This document shows, piece by piece, positions 48,301 through 56,033 of a stretch of 64,000 nt of DNA. The position numbers were made by a program, and so were the translations under genes. The notes beneath the pieces are model-generated. The model made no database searches, had not been told where the DNA came from, and saw only the letters and a program-made list of their open reading frames with translations. The DNA comes from Verrucomicrobiales bacterium. Lineage in GTDB: Bacteria; Verrucomicrobiota; Verrucomicrobiia; Verrucomicrobiales; DEV007. The stretch covers positions 1 to 64,000 of the forward strand of contig JARGNI010000029.1 in NCBI GenBank assembly GCA_029213195.1. The letters run 5' to 3'. The first letter of the stretch is position 1. Each line of letters begins with the position of its first letter.

Positions 48301-51300
48301 CAACGATCACAGTTTCTCCAGATGGAACGATTGGAGAAGGGGATATCAACAACGGAGGAATACCAGGAGATGACCTGCTTACGAACGGTGATTTTGAAGC
48401 TGAACTTGATGGATGGACCTTTGTGAATTCGAATGTCGGATCTACAGAAGTTGTTCTTGATTCCGTGAATGGTTCCTCCGTGGCGGTGCTCAATGATAGC
48501 CGAATTCATCGAAGTGTTCCCGTTGAAGGTGGGCAAAATTATATCTTCTCTATCATGTATAGAAACGAAGATGATCCTTCAATGAGGATGTCGATCGAGT
48601 TCTTCGACGCTTCCGGTGGCTCTGTGGGACTGTTCGAAAATACTCCCACGACGAGCGTGAATTATCGAACGACCTCGGTCAGGGGGCTTGCTCCGGCTGA
48701 AGCGGTTAGCGCTACCATCTCATTCGCGTCGAGCCAGCCTGGATTGACTTATGTCGATAATGCGTTTTTCGCTGTGGAGGAACTCGTTGAACCGGAGCTT
48801 CCGGCACGATACCGAATCAACTTCAGTGGTTTATTCAATAGCACCACGCATCCGGATGCAAACTTTCCGGCGGATCCAAAGTTCTCGAAGCTGCTCGCGG
48901 CGACGCATGCTGCAGATGAGCGGATCTGGGCAGTGGGTGAACTTGCTTCCGGACCGGTCGTCACACTGGCGGAGACGGGATCGGAAGCTGCTTTGGCAGA
49001 GTTGATTGATTCCCAAGTGGGGAATGGTTTTGGAGGGTATGCGGTCTCGCCTGAATTCCTGGATGGAACGGGATCAACCAGTGTGGAGGTCCAAGCATTG
49101 CCTGAGTTCCCCATTCTCTCCCTGATCAGTCAGATCTCTCCGAGTCCCGACTGGTTCACCGGTCTCGATAGTATCAATCTGAAAGACGATGATGGAAACT
49201 GGATTTCAGTGATCGAACTGGACCTGTATCCATTGGATGCTGGGAGCGATAGCGGAACGACTTATGGAGCCGATGACCTCAGCACCATCCCGCGTTCGGT
49301 TGTTACCGCGTTGCGCGATACTTCGCCCTTCTCGAGTTTGCCAGTCGGTCGGGTAACGATCTCGCTTGTGAATGATGGACCAGTCATCAAGGGTGATAAT
49401 TTGCTGGCTAACCCTGGATTCGAGGATGAATTCACAAGCTGGGAAACTTTCGTTACTGTTAACGGAAGCGCAAGCATCACCACTGTCTCTGCAAATGGAT
49501 TGTCTGCTGCCGAGCTGAATGGAGCCCTGGTTTATCAGGGCGTGCCTGTTGAGCCGGAAGAGAATTATGAGCTGGCAGTTCAATACTTCTCGCCGGGTGC
49601 GGCCGAAACCCTTGTGGGAATCGAATTTTTTGATGCGTCAGGAAACTCACTTCTGGTGGAAGAGGTAAGCCCGTCGACGAATTCTCGATATGAGTCGGTA
49701 ACGGTAAGTGCTACCGCGCCAGAGGGCTCGGTCTCCGCAAATGTATATTTCTGGAGTGCCGAAGGAAGCGTCACAAAGGTTGATGACTTCGATTTTCACA
49801 CCATTAACGTTGTGATCGATAACCCCGAACCGGAAGTTCAGGAGAACTCCCTGAAGAATGGGGGATTCGAGAACCGTTTCTCATCCTGGAATCGGAAGAA
49901 GCTTTTTCGTCGGGGATGGAGGATTTCGATCTCGAGGAAGGAGTTCGAAGGAAGGTATGCCGCTTCGATAAAAGGTGGGATGATCTATCAGAATGTATCG
50001 GTTAAGGAAGGGGCGGAGTTCTCATTCAGCGGGAAGTACATTTCGACGCATAAAAAGTCGGACTCCGAGGTTGGTATTGCATTCTTCAATGCTAGCGGAA
50101 AATTGATCGATGCAGCGAGCTATAAGCTCACGCCCATCAGGGAATACACGGGGTTTGCAATTTCTGGCGAGGCTCCTGAAGGCACTGTAAGCGGTAAGGT
50201 CTATGTTGTCGGAGATCGGAGAGGTAGGATATTGATCGATGATCTCGTATTGAATGTGGTGAGTGGCGAGTCAGAGGTTCCTCAAGAGCTCCTTGGCCCA
50301 ACAGTGCGCCTGACGACCGCTGCTACGGGAGTCGAGCAACCGTTTACCGTGAATGTCATTTTTTCTGAGAACATCTCGGGACTGGAGTTGTCGGATTTCA
50401 TTATCGCGAATGGAGTAGCTAGTGGTCTATCCACCATTGCTGAATGTGAGTATTTCGTGACAGTGACTCCTGCAGGAGCTGATGCTGTTCGTATCTCCCT
50501 TCCTTCAGGGGCAGTTACAAATGATGTTGAGCAGCCTAACCGGCCTTCGAACACCCTGATCGTCGGAGAAGGGGGGCTTCCTGAAGATCCCGGAGCAGAC
50601 CCAGAGCCGCAGCCGGAGTCTCTGAAGAATCGGGAAGTCCCTGAACCTTCGAATCTCAGTGAATTCATTCGAGACAAAGAGGCCGCGATTGAGCTTGGTA
50701 AGGCACTCTTCTGGGATATGCAGGTAGGGAGCAACAATTCGGTTTCCTGTGCGACTTGCCATTTCCATGCTGGTGCTGACAATCGTATTGTGAACCAGGT
50801 GAGTCCTGGGCTACTTCGTGTCAACAGCAACGGTGAGAGCGATCCCGACAACACTTTTCAGGTGGGTGGGCCGAACTACGAGTTCAAGCGGGAGGATTTC
50901 CCTTTCCACAAGCTGGAAGATGTAGATGATCGAGACTCTGAAGTGATCTCAAGTGTCAATGATATCGCAAGTTCTCAGGGGGTATTCCTTGAGGAAGCCG
51001 GAGGGCTCAAATACACGAGAGACCGAGAGCGAAACACTGTCATTCCAGATGACGTGTTCCATGTAGGTGTCGTGAATACGAGACGGGTTGAGCCTCGAAA
51101 TACTCCTACGGTTATCAACTCGATCTTCAATCTCAGGAACTTTTGGGATGGAAGAGCCCAGGATACCTTTAATGGGGTGAATCCGTTTGGAGGGCGTGAT
51201 CAGGGAGCCTATGTCTGGAAGGCGGAGAGCAAGAAGAAGGTAGAGAAAGTGCAAATCAGGATTGATAAGGCGAGTCTCGCTTCTCAAGCGGTCGGTCCTC

Positions 51301-52505
51301 CTTTGAGCAACTTTGAGATGTCTGCCACTGGCCGGAGATTTCCCGAGCTCGGAAGGAAGCTTCTCAACAGGCGTCCTTTGGATGCTCAGCTTGTCCACAG
51401 AGACGATAGCGTTCTCGGGAAATACAGCCGTCATCCTCGTCAGGGTATGACTGTCTCCAAGTATTCTACCTTGGTGAAGCGAGCCTTTCATCCAGAGTGG
51501 TGGCAAGGAACCACCCGATTGATTATCGAGGATGAAGAACCAATGAATGACACGGCTGACGCAGGTGGAATCCCCGCTCTCTCGAAAGCCATGAAGAAAG
51601 GTAAAGGGAACAAGAAAGGTAAGGTTTTCAAGAATGGATTCACGCACATGGAGGCGAACTTCAGCCTCTACTTCGGTTTGGCGATCCAGCTCTATGAAGC
51701 TACTCTTGTTTCTGACGATACTCCATTCGACCGGTATGTTGAGGGTGATACCACCGCTCTAACCGCCGAGGAGCAAAAGGGAATGGATATCTTCTTTGGA
51801 AAAGCAAAGTGTGCGAGCTGCCACGGTGGTGCCGAGTTTACCAAAGCAACAGTATCCCACGTCGAGAAAGAGCGACTGGAGCGAATGATCATGGGCGACG
51901 GAAATCAGGCCGTCTATGACAACGGATTCTATAATATTGGGGTTCGACCTACCTTTGAGGATTTGGGTGTAGGTGGATCTGATCCGTTCGGGTTCCCGCT
52001 TTCTGAATCGCGTTTGGCCGAGCAGTTTGGCTCCGAAGTCTTCAAAGAAGTCATCGGAGACAGCCCAAATCTGTCGGTAGCATCAGGGGAGCGAATTGCG
52101 GCTGACGGCGCATTCAAGACACCGACATTGCGGAATATTGAGCTGACAGCTCCGTATTTTCACAATGGGGGGACGCTTACCCTGATGGAGGTGGTTGAGT
52201 TCTACAATCGAGGCGGGGATTTTCACGATGAGAATATCGATAACCTTGATCCCGATATCGAAAGCCTTGGGCTGAGTGACGAAGAGAAAAAGGCTCTAGT
52301 GGCCTTTATGAAATCTCTTACAGACGAGAGGGTCCGGACCCGTCGTGCTCCTTTTGATCACCCGCAACTAATCATCCCGAATGGGCATAAGGGCGATGAA
52401 ACAAGCGTGGAAGACCGGGGCAACGGAACGGCTCGCGATAATATCTTCATTCTTCCTGCTACCGGTAAGGAAGGTGGCGAGCCTTTGCCAAACTTTCTTG
52501 AATAG
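45375..52505 (+). CDS. Giant exported fusion: multicopper oxidase, galactose-binding-like repeats, spondin, and di-heme (MauG/CcpA-type) peroxidase
   Basis: 2376 residues with signal peptide (residues 8-31, ALIVQFVAVSIAILALG). The CotA/phenoxazinone-synthase-like multicopper oxidase spans about 190-880 with all four copper-motif regions: HEHNGH (323-328), HWFHDH (410-415), HPVHVHF (783-789), HCHNTTHEDHAM (842-853). Three repeats of a galactose-binding-like domain start LLTNGDFE (999), LLANPGFE (1342) and SLKNGGFE (1491). Between the first two is a spondin domain (about 1145-1310; PSPDWFTGLDSINL, LYPLDAGSDSG). An Ig-like module is near 1640-1735. The C-terminal di-heme peroxidase (about 1755-2340) has CATCH (1792) and CASCH (2146), RNTPTVINSIFN and FKTPTLRNIELTAPYFHNGG. 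The substrate is unknown. Confidence 0.93.
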   Translation: MKTIHATKRASFLRALIVQFVAVSIAILALGQEPEGPPPQDDPSKHTGPWIDEKGADDLLRSTPKVFKSAYEGGEPHGRPLPEQSGNIPTGGIASPLFGATEFEQQFLRFEEFGPKKMQGAQEHFQTLPLPESPTGFPEGGSLDSFLSLEGFSFLPSEFSNTEELNPWQTIVESFLGRPLQTPPAEGRPPGVGWAHQRWDEFLPEVYFKTAQTGARINGGLRNPLQRHNYQKGEFAPGGLYHTVYATDGLGALFSGTTEGINVQFHPNFPIQDRRSLWTFDGTFPPKLLMARYGEPVLMRHYNALPIDPAANNGFGLHTITTHEHNGHNPAESDGVAGAFYFPGQFWDYRWPMTLAGYDTVNTTASDPRAAFPAEPGEQLFVNDLNPGVRQEQDGRINIRGDWRETMSTHWFHDHMIDHTAENVYKGNAAMFNYYSAVDRGNEGFDDGVNLRFPSGTGLSWGNRDYDVNILVADKAWDADGQLFFNPFDRDGFLGDQVLTNFLWKPYLNVRHRSYRLRILNGAVARYFKIALVKEVQGSGGELSGPPGSGVSYDRIGFHMIANDGNILEHAVPFDGISDLNANGNADEHKGMLPSLGIAERYDIIVDFASQGIVPGDKLYFVNTLEHDDGRGPDGMIPLSEILSGQYVAEQRDGVWVSNDPAVGKFLEFRVTEYDGEDLSMNPADYVPGAQKMIPLPIDRTALGNPKRRTFEFGRGSGTDNAPWTIKTDGGPSLLGDPRRVSAAAQIATGPTAAGFDGTNAEGYDVTGTLEIWNFSTGGGWDHPVHVHFEEGVILSKDGERPPVWEWWARKDLYRIGPSIDSAREMEIAMRIREFAGTFVEHCHNTTHEDHAMLLRWDSELPGQVKLMPTPVPSWDGVEYVDTVALPTFRSGVNGPELPENNPFVSPVIDSFTGTSENGESVLSWSINQDSGDNILALDLSPGVGSVLGRTSTVVNPSQTTIYRLTARTPGGTSTATITVSPDGTIGEGDINNGGIPGDDLLTNGDFEAELDGWTFVNSNVGSTEVVLDSVNGSSVAVLNDSRIHRSVPVEGGQNYIFSIMYRNEDDPSMRMSIEFFDASGGSVGLFENTPTTSVNYRTTSVRGLAPAEAVSATISFASSQPGLTYVDNAFFAVEELVEPELPARYRINFSGLFNSTTHPDANFPADPKFSKLLAATHAADERIWAVGELASGPVVTLAETGSEAALAELIDSQVGNGFGGYAVSPEFLDGTGSTSVEVQALPEFPILSLISQISPSPDWFTGLDSINLKDDDGNWISVIELDLYPLDAGSDSGTTYGADDLSTIPRSVVTALRDTSPFSSLPVGRVTISLVNDGPVIKGDNLLANPGFEDEFTSWETFVTVNGSASITTVSANGLSAAELNGALVYQGVPVEPEENYELAVQYFSPGAAETLVGIEFFDASGNSLLVEEVSPSTNSRYESVTVSATAPEGSVSANVYFWSAEGSVTKVDDFDFHTINVVIDNPEPEVQENSLKNGGFENRFSSWNRKKLFRRGWRISISRKEFEGRYAASIKGGMIYQNVSVKEGAEFSFSGKYISTHKKSDSEVGIAFFNASGKLIDAASYKLTPIREYTGFAISGEAPEGTVSGKVYVVGDRRGRILIDDLVLNVVSGESEVPQELLGPTVRLTTAATGVEQPFTVNVIFSENISGLELSDFIIANGVASGLSTIAECEYFVTVTPAGADAVRISLPSGAVTNDVEQPNRPSNTLIVGEGGLPEDPGADPEPQPESLKNREVPEPSNLSEFIRDKEAAIELGKALFWDMQVGSNNSVSCATCHFHAGADNRIVNQVSPGLLRVNSNGESDPDNTFQVGGPNYEFKREDFPFHKLEDVDDRDSEVISSVNDIASSQGVFLEEAGGLKYTRDRERNTVIPDDVFHVGVVNTRRVEPRNTPTVINSIFNLRNFWDGRAQDTFNGVNPFGGRDQGAYVWKAESKKKVEKVQIRIDKASLASQAVGPPLSNFEMSATGRRFPELGRKLLNRRPLDAQLVHRDDSVLGKYSRHPRQGMTVSKYSTLVKRAFHPEWWQGTTRLIIEDEEPMNDTADAGGIPALSKAMKKGKGNKKGKVFKNGFTHMEANFSLYFGLAIQLYEATLVSDDTPFDRYVEGDTTALTAEEQKGMDIFFGKAKCASCHGGAEFTKATVSHVEKERLERMIMGDGNQAVYDNGFYNIGVRPTFEDLGVGGSDPFGFPLSESRLAEQFGSEVFKEVIGDSPNLSVASGERIAADGAFKTPTLRNIELTAPYFHNGGTLTLMEVVEFYNRGGDFHDENIDNLDPDIESLGLSDEEKKALVAFMKSLTDERVRTRRAPFDHPQLIIPNGHKGDETSVEDRGNGTARDNIFILPATGKEGGEPLPNFLE

Positions 52506-52526
52506 GAAGGGCGGATTCATTTCATC

Positions 52527-52560
52527 TCACCCCCTTCTTCGAGAAGGGGGTGATGATTTT
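52527..52560 (+). terminator. Strong hairpin terminator after the giant oxidase gene
   Basis: TCACCCCCTTCT (52527-52538) pairs perfectly with AGAAGGGGGTGA (52542-52553) around a 3-nt TCG loop, followed by TTTT. It begins 21 bp after the stop codon at 52505. Confidence 0.85.
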
Positions 52561-53098
52561 CGCGCCACCAGCGAGCTGGGATTGTGGGTTTCATGAATCT
52601 GGGGTGATCCGAGATCAGGAACCGAGATAAGGCCGACCCAAGAATAGGAATTGCCGCTATCGAGCTGTTAAACGGAACCCGGCGTGAACGTGGTTGACGT
52701 CGCGCAAGCCAGCTGTAGAGCCTTGCGACAAATTTGAACCGTTCAAGGGGCTTGGCCGAGTCGCCCGAACGGGTCCACAGGGAGAGTTAGTCTGGGTAGG
52801 GTTCGTATCGGGCTTGAGGCTCCTTGAGCCGCTTGGCCTGGAATACCTCCACCAGGCCGGATGGAAGTCACCTGCGACTTCGCCGTACGAGCTGCCACTT
52901 CGTATTGGTCTATCTCGCCTTGCTCGTTTCCATCGGTGAAAGATTTGTTCACTATGGTTGTGTGTGATCTCGGCAAACGTTGAAGATGCAGATTCTTTCT
53001 TCAGTGGCGTCACGCCAGCTTTTCATTCTCCGGGTCCTTTCGATCAGATCCCATAAAATCATTCCAGGAAACGGATCAAAATTGCGAGATTCACCCCC
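52561..53098. other. 538-bp region with no supported gene at the right edge of the AT-richer block
   Basis: Several frames of 70-118 codons overlap here on both strands, but none has a recognisable domain or start. Composition is higher in GC than the oxidase gene to its left. An eroded mobile element or pseudogene is possible, but I could not identify any family. Confidence 0.35.
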
Positions 53099-54544
53099 CT
53101 ATTTTGGTTCGGGGCCAGGTGCGATTTTGTCGTAGTGCTTGGCGCTTTCGCCACGCCAGAAAGGACTCGATCCCCACAGCGGAACCGTGGGAAGGAAAGC
53201 CTCCCATTGCGCCATCTGTTGAAAAAGCTCGGCGAGCTTTTCGGGTTCGCTGGCGGCGAGGTCACTTCCTTCGCCCAGGTCGGAACCGGGAGCGAAGAGC
53301 TGTGCGGGACGATGGGCAAGACGAATCAGTTTTCGATCGCCGGAGAGGATCGCGGTTTGCCCTTGGAGACGCCAGTGGAGGACGCGATTCCTGAGTGCTT
53401 CGATTTCTTTCTCCTGACCCGAGAGTGCCAGGAGAAGATTGGTGCCGTCATAGGCTCCGTAGGTCTTCACGGAACGCTCCTGGTTGCGCTTGTCTTCGTG
53501 GGGAAGGGCGGGAGCGAGGGGTAGTGGCTCGGCATTCGCCGCTGCGAGAAAAGTCGGAAGAACATCGAGGGCCGAGACGGGAGCTTTCAGTTCGGAGTCT
53601 TCAGGCAGTGCACCCGGCCACGACCAGATCATGGGGATGCGGATGCCTCCTTCTCGGAGTGTTCCCTTGGCGCCCGAGAGAGGTCCGTTCCAGGCCGAGT
53701 TGGACGTCGCTCCGCCGTTGTCCGAGAAAAAGACGATGAGAGTCTCTTCGCGGATTTCCTTCTCTTCCAGCGCATCAAGAATGCGACCGACATTGCGGTC
53801 GAGGTTGTACATCATGGCGGCGTAGGTGCGCCGTTTTGGATTCTCGATCTGTGAAAAGACAGCCAGGTCCTCTTCCGTCGCCTGCATCGGCGTATGCGGA
53901 GCGTTGTAGGAAAGAAAGGCGAACCACGGCCGATCTTCAGCCTCCTGCTTCTCGATCCAGCGAAGTCCTTCGTCGGTGAAGAAGTCGGTCAGATAGGGAC
54001 TGGAGAATTCGGGGATCTCTTCTCGATTTCGCTCCAGGGAATTTCTTTCCGGTGTTGGGAAATAGCCATGGCTTCCGCCTAGCATGCCGCAAAAATAGTC
54101 GAAACCGCGATCGAGTGGGTGAAACCCTTCGCCGGTGCCGAGATGCCACTTTCCAATGAGGGCGGTTTCGTACTCCGCCGCTCCGAGGTGATCGGCGAGG
54201 GTGTGTTCCCCGGGAGCGAGGCCGAGGAGTTCAGGACGTGTCTGGTAGCTGGCGCTCCCTTTGTTGAGGTTCGCCTGGTAGCCGAAACGCCGCGGGTCCC
54301 GTCCTGTCATGATCCCGGCACGGGAAGGGGAGCAGACCGAACTGGGCACGTAGGCCTGGGAACAGAAGATGCCTTCCTCCGCCAGTCGGGTCAGGTTGGG
54401 CGTCTTGAGGTACTGGGTGCCCGTGATCTCCAGATCGCCATAGCCCATGTCATCGGTCAGGATGACAAGGAGGTTGGGCTGGGCGGCGGTCGGTTGAGGC
54501 AGGCACGCAAGAAGTGCCAGGAGGCAAAGCAATACCGGTTTCAT
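53099..54544 (-). CDS. Family S1 sulfatase (arylsulfatase-like), exported
   Basis: 481 residues with signal peptide (LLCLLALLACLPQPTAA). The metal site ILTDDMGYGD (29-37) and the formylglycine motif CSPSR (Cys71) with AGIMTGRDPRRFG make it a functional-type S1 sulfatase needing Cys-to-formylglycine conversion. GKWHLGTGEGFHP and FFSDNGG are further active-site blocks. It removes sulfate esters, probably from algal or animal polysaccharides. It is transcribed in the same direction as the Gfo/Idh/MocA gene, 39 bp downstream of it. Confidence 0.95.
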   Translation of the reverse strand: MKPVLLCLLALLACLPQPTAAQPNLLVILTDDMGYGDLEITGTQYLKTPNLTRLAEEGIFCSQAYVPSSVCSPSRAGIMTGRDPRRFGYQANLNKGSASYQTRPELLGLAPGEHTLADHLGAAEYETALIGKWHLGTGEGFHPLDRGFDYFCGMLGGSHGYFPTPERNSLERNREEIPEFSSPYLTDFFTDEGLRWIEKQEAEDRPWFAFLSYNAPHTPMQATEEDLAVFSQIENPKRRTYAAMMYNLDRNVGRILDALEEKEIREETLIVFFSDNGGATSNSAWNGPLSGAKGTLREGGIRIPMIWSWPGALPEDSELKAPVSALDVLPTFLAAANAEPLPLAPALPHEDKRNQERSVKTYGAYDGTNLLLALSGQEKEIEALRNRVLHWRLQGQTAILSGDRKLIRLAHRPAQLFAPGSDLGEGSDLAASEPEKLAELFQQMAQWEAFLPTVPLWGSSPFWRGESAKHYDKIAPGPEPK

Positions 54545-54583
54545 GAAGGGCTTCTCAATGCGGCGTTTGGGGAAAGCCTCCGA

Positions 54584-55945
54584 TCAGACTCCCTTCACTT
54601 CCCAGCCCTCTCGATAGTCTTCGTGGAGGAGATCATTGGCTTTCTTGGAGTTCCGGAAGCGGCACTTCTCCGAATTCCATTCCAGCTTTTCTCCTGGAAC
54701 TTGCATGGCCACCGTTCCCAGCAGAACCGCTTCGGTCATGGGACCGGAGTATCCGAAGTGGCAGCGAGCCGGTTTGCTGATCTTTCCGCGAATGGCATCG
54801 GCAAAGTTGGTGTGGTGATGCTCGTTGCCGACCATCTCGATGGGTTCATCGGAAGGGGTTCCATCTCGGTAGAGGACAGGCTTGCCGCTTCCCCCATGCG
54901 GAATGACGAGTGCTCCGCTTTCTCCGATGACGACGGAACCGCTCTTCGGAATCCGGTTGGCATTTCCTTCAGGGCCATCGGTTACTCCGAGGGCGGCCGC
55001 GACCTCGGCGCCCGGCTTCTGGTTTCCGTCATACCAGGTGAAATCGAAGTCACCACCGGATTCCTTGGTGCCTTTCATCTGGTGTTTGACGAGTCCGTTC
55101 AACGGCCAGCTGTCGCCATCGACAGGAGCGGGGCCTTCGGAAATCACCGAGAGAGTTTCTGGATGCCCCAGCCCCATGAACCAAGGGTGATAAATGTGAC
55201 AGCCCATGTCGCCGAGCGTTCCTGTTCCGTAGCCGATCCGCTTTCGCCATTGGCTGGGATGAAACTCGCGGGGAATGTATTCGCGCATTTTCCCAACGCT
55301 GATCCAGAGATCCCAGTCGAGGGATTCCGGCACGGCTTCGGAAGGGGCGGGGAGGGGATTCATCGAGCCCCAGGATTTCGGGTTCATGCTGTGCACCGAA
55401 ATGATCTTCCCTACGATTCCTTCCCGAAGAAGCTTCACGGCGGTGCGGTTTCCGGAGCCGGATGCCAGCTGGTTGCCCATCTGGGTGGCGAGCTTGTTCT
55501 CGGCGGCGAGATTCTGCGCGACCCGGCACTCATGCAGGGTTCGAGTGAGTGGCTTTTCGCAATAGACGGCGAGACCCAGCTGCATGGCCGAGATCGCGAT
55601 TGGCGCATGGACATGGTCGGGAGTTCCGATCACGACGGCATCGAGCTCCTTGGCCTTTTCATCGAGAAGCTTTCTCCAATCCGCATAAATAGGAACGTCG
55701 GGATGCGATTCCTTGACCTTGTTGGTGCGGGCGCTGTCCACTTCCGCGACGGCAACCAGGGAAGTGTTGGGTGCCTTCAGCATTTCCGTGAGGTCGCTCC
55801 AAGCGCGTCCATTGCCTCCAAAGTTGGCAAATCGGAGTTCTTCGCTGGGGGCTCCTCCCTCGGAGGTGGAACTCCAGCCGATCCAGGGAGCGGCGATGGA
55901 AGTGGCGGAAGCGGTTTTGAGAAAGCGGCGTCTTGAAAAGCTCAT
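54584..55945 (-). CDS. Gfo/Idh/MocA-family oxidoreductase with Tat signal
   Basis: 453 residues. Twin-arginine signal SRRRFLKTASATSIAAP at the N-terminus means the folded protein is exported with its nucleotide cofactor. The Rossmann part has ELRFANFGGNGRAW (glycine loop), VAVAEVDSARTNKVKESHP, VVIGTPDHVHAPIAISAM and the EKPLTRT motif with catalytic Lys. MGCHIYHPWFMGLG holds the conserved C-terminal-domain His. These enzymes act on sugars or inositols. Start at 55945 chosen because the Tat motif begins there; 88 bp separate it from the divergent SGNH gene. Confidence 0.93.
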   Translation of the reverse strand: MSFSRRRFLKTASATSIAAPWIGWSSTSEGGAPSEELRFANFGGNGRAWSDLTEMLKAPNTSLVAVAEVDSARTNKVKESHPDVPIYADWRKLLDEKAKELDAVVIGTPDHVHAPIAISAMQLGLAVYCEKPLTRTLHECRVAQNLAAENKLATQMGNQLASGSGNRTAVKLLREGIVGKIISVHSMNPKSWGSMNPLPAPSEAVPESLDWDLWISVGKMREYIPREFHPSQWRKRIGYGTGTLGDMGCHIYHPWFMGLGHPETLSVISEGPAPVDGDSWPLNGLVKHQMKGTKESGGDFDFTWYDGNQKPGAEVAAALGVTDGPEGNANRIPKSGSVVIGESGALVIPHGGSGKPVLYRDGTPSDEPIEMVGNEHHHTNFADAIRGKISKPARCHFGYSGPMTEAVLLGTVAMQVPGEKLEWNSEKCRFRNSKKANDLLHEDYREGWEVKGV

Positions 55946-56033
55946 GGGATAGATGCTGCCAGAAAGCGAGGTCCTCGTCAGTAGACGGGATTGCGTCTTG
56001 CAGCCCGCCGCATGGAAGTGCAGAATCCGCGTC

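Noticed and set aside
52657-53013. 118-codon minus-strand frame right of the oxidase gene
   Set aside because: No recognisable domain, signal or ribosome site, and competing frames overlap it on the other strand.
28906-53098. Genomic island bounded by tRNA attachment sites
   Set aside because: tRNA 3'-end copies exist only at 29080 and 29254. I found no copy near 52-53 kb and no integrase, so the island ends cannot be called att sites.
54119-55936. 605-codon plus-strand frame opposite the sulfatase and Gfo/Idh/MocA genes
   Set aside because: It runs across two well-supported minus-strand genes and their gap, and no motif is visible in its translation.
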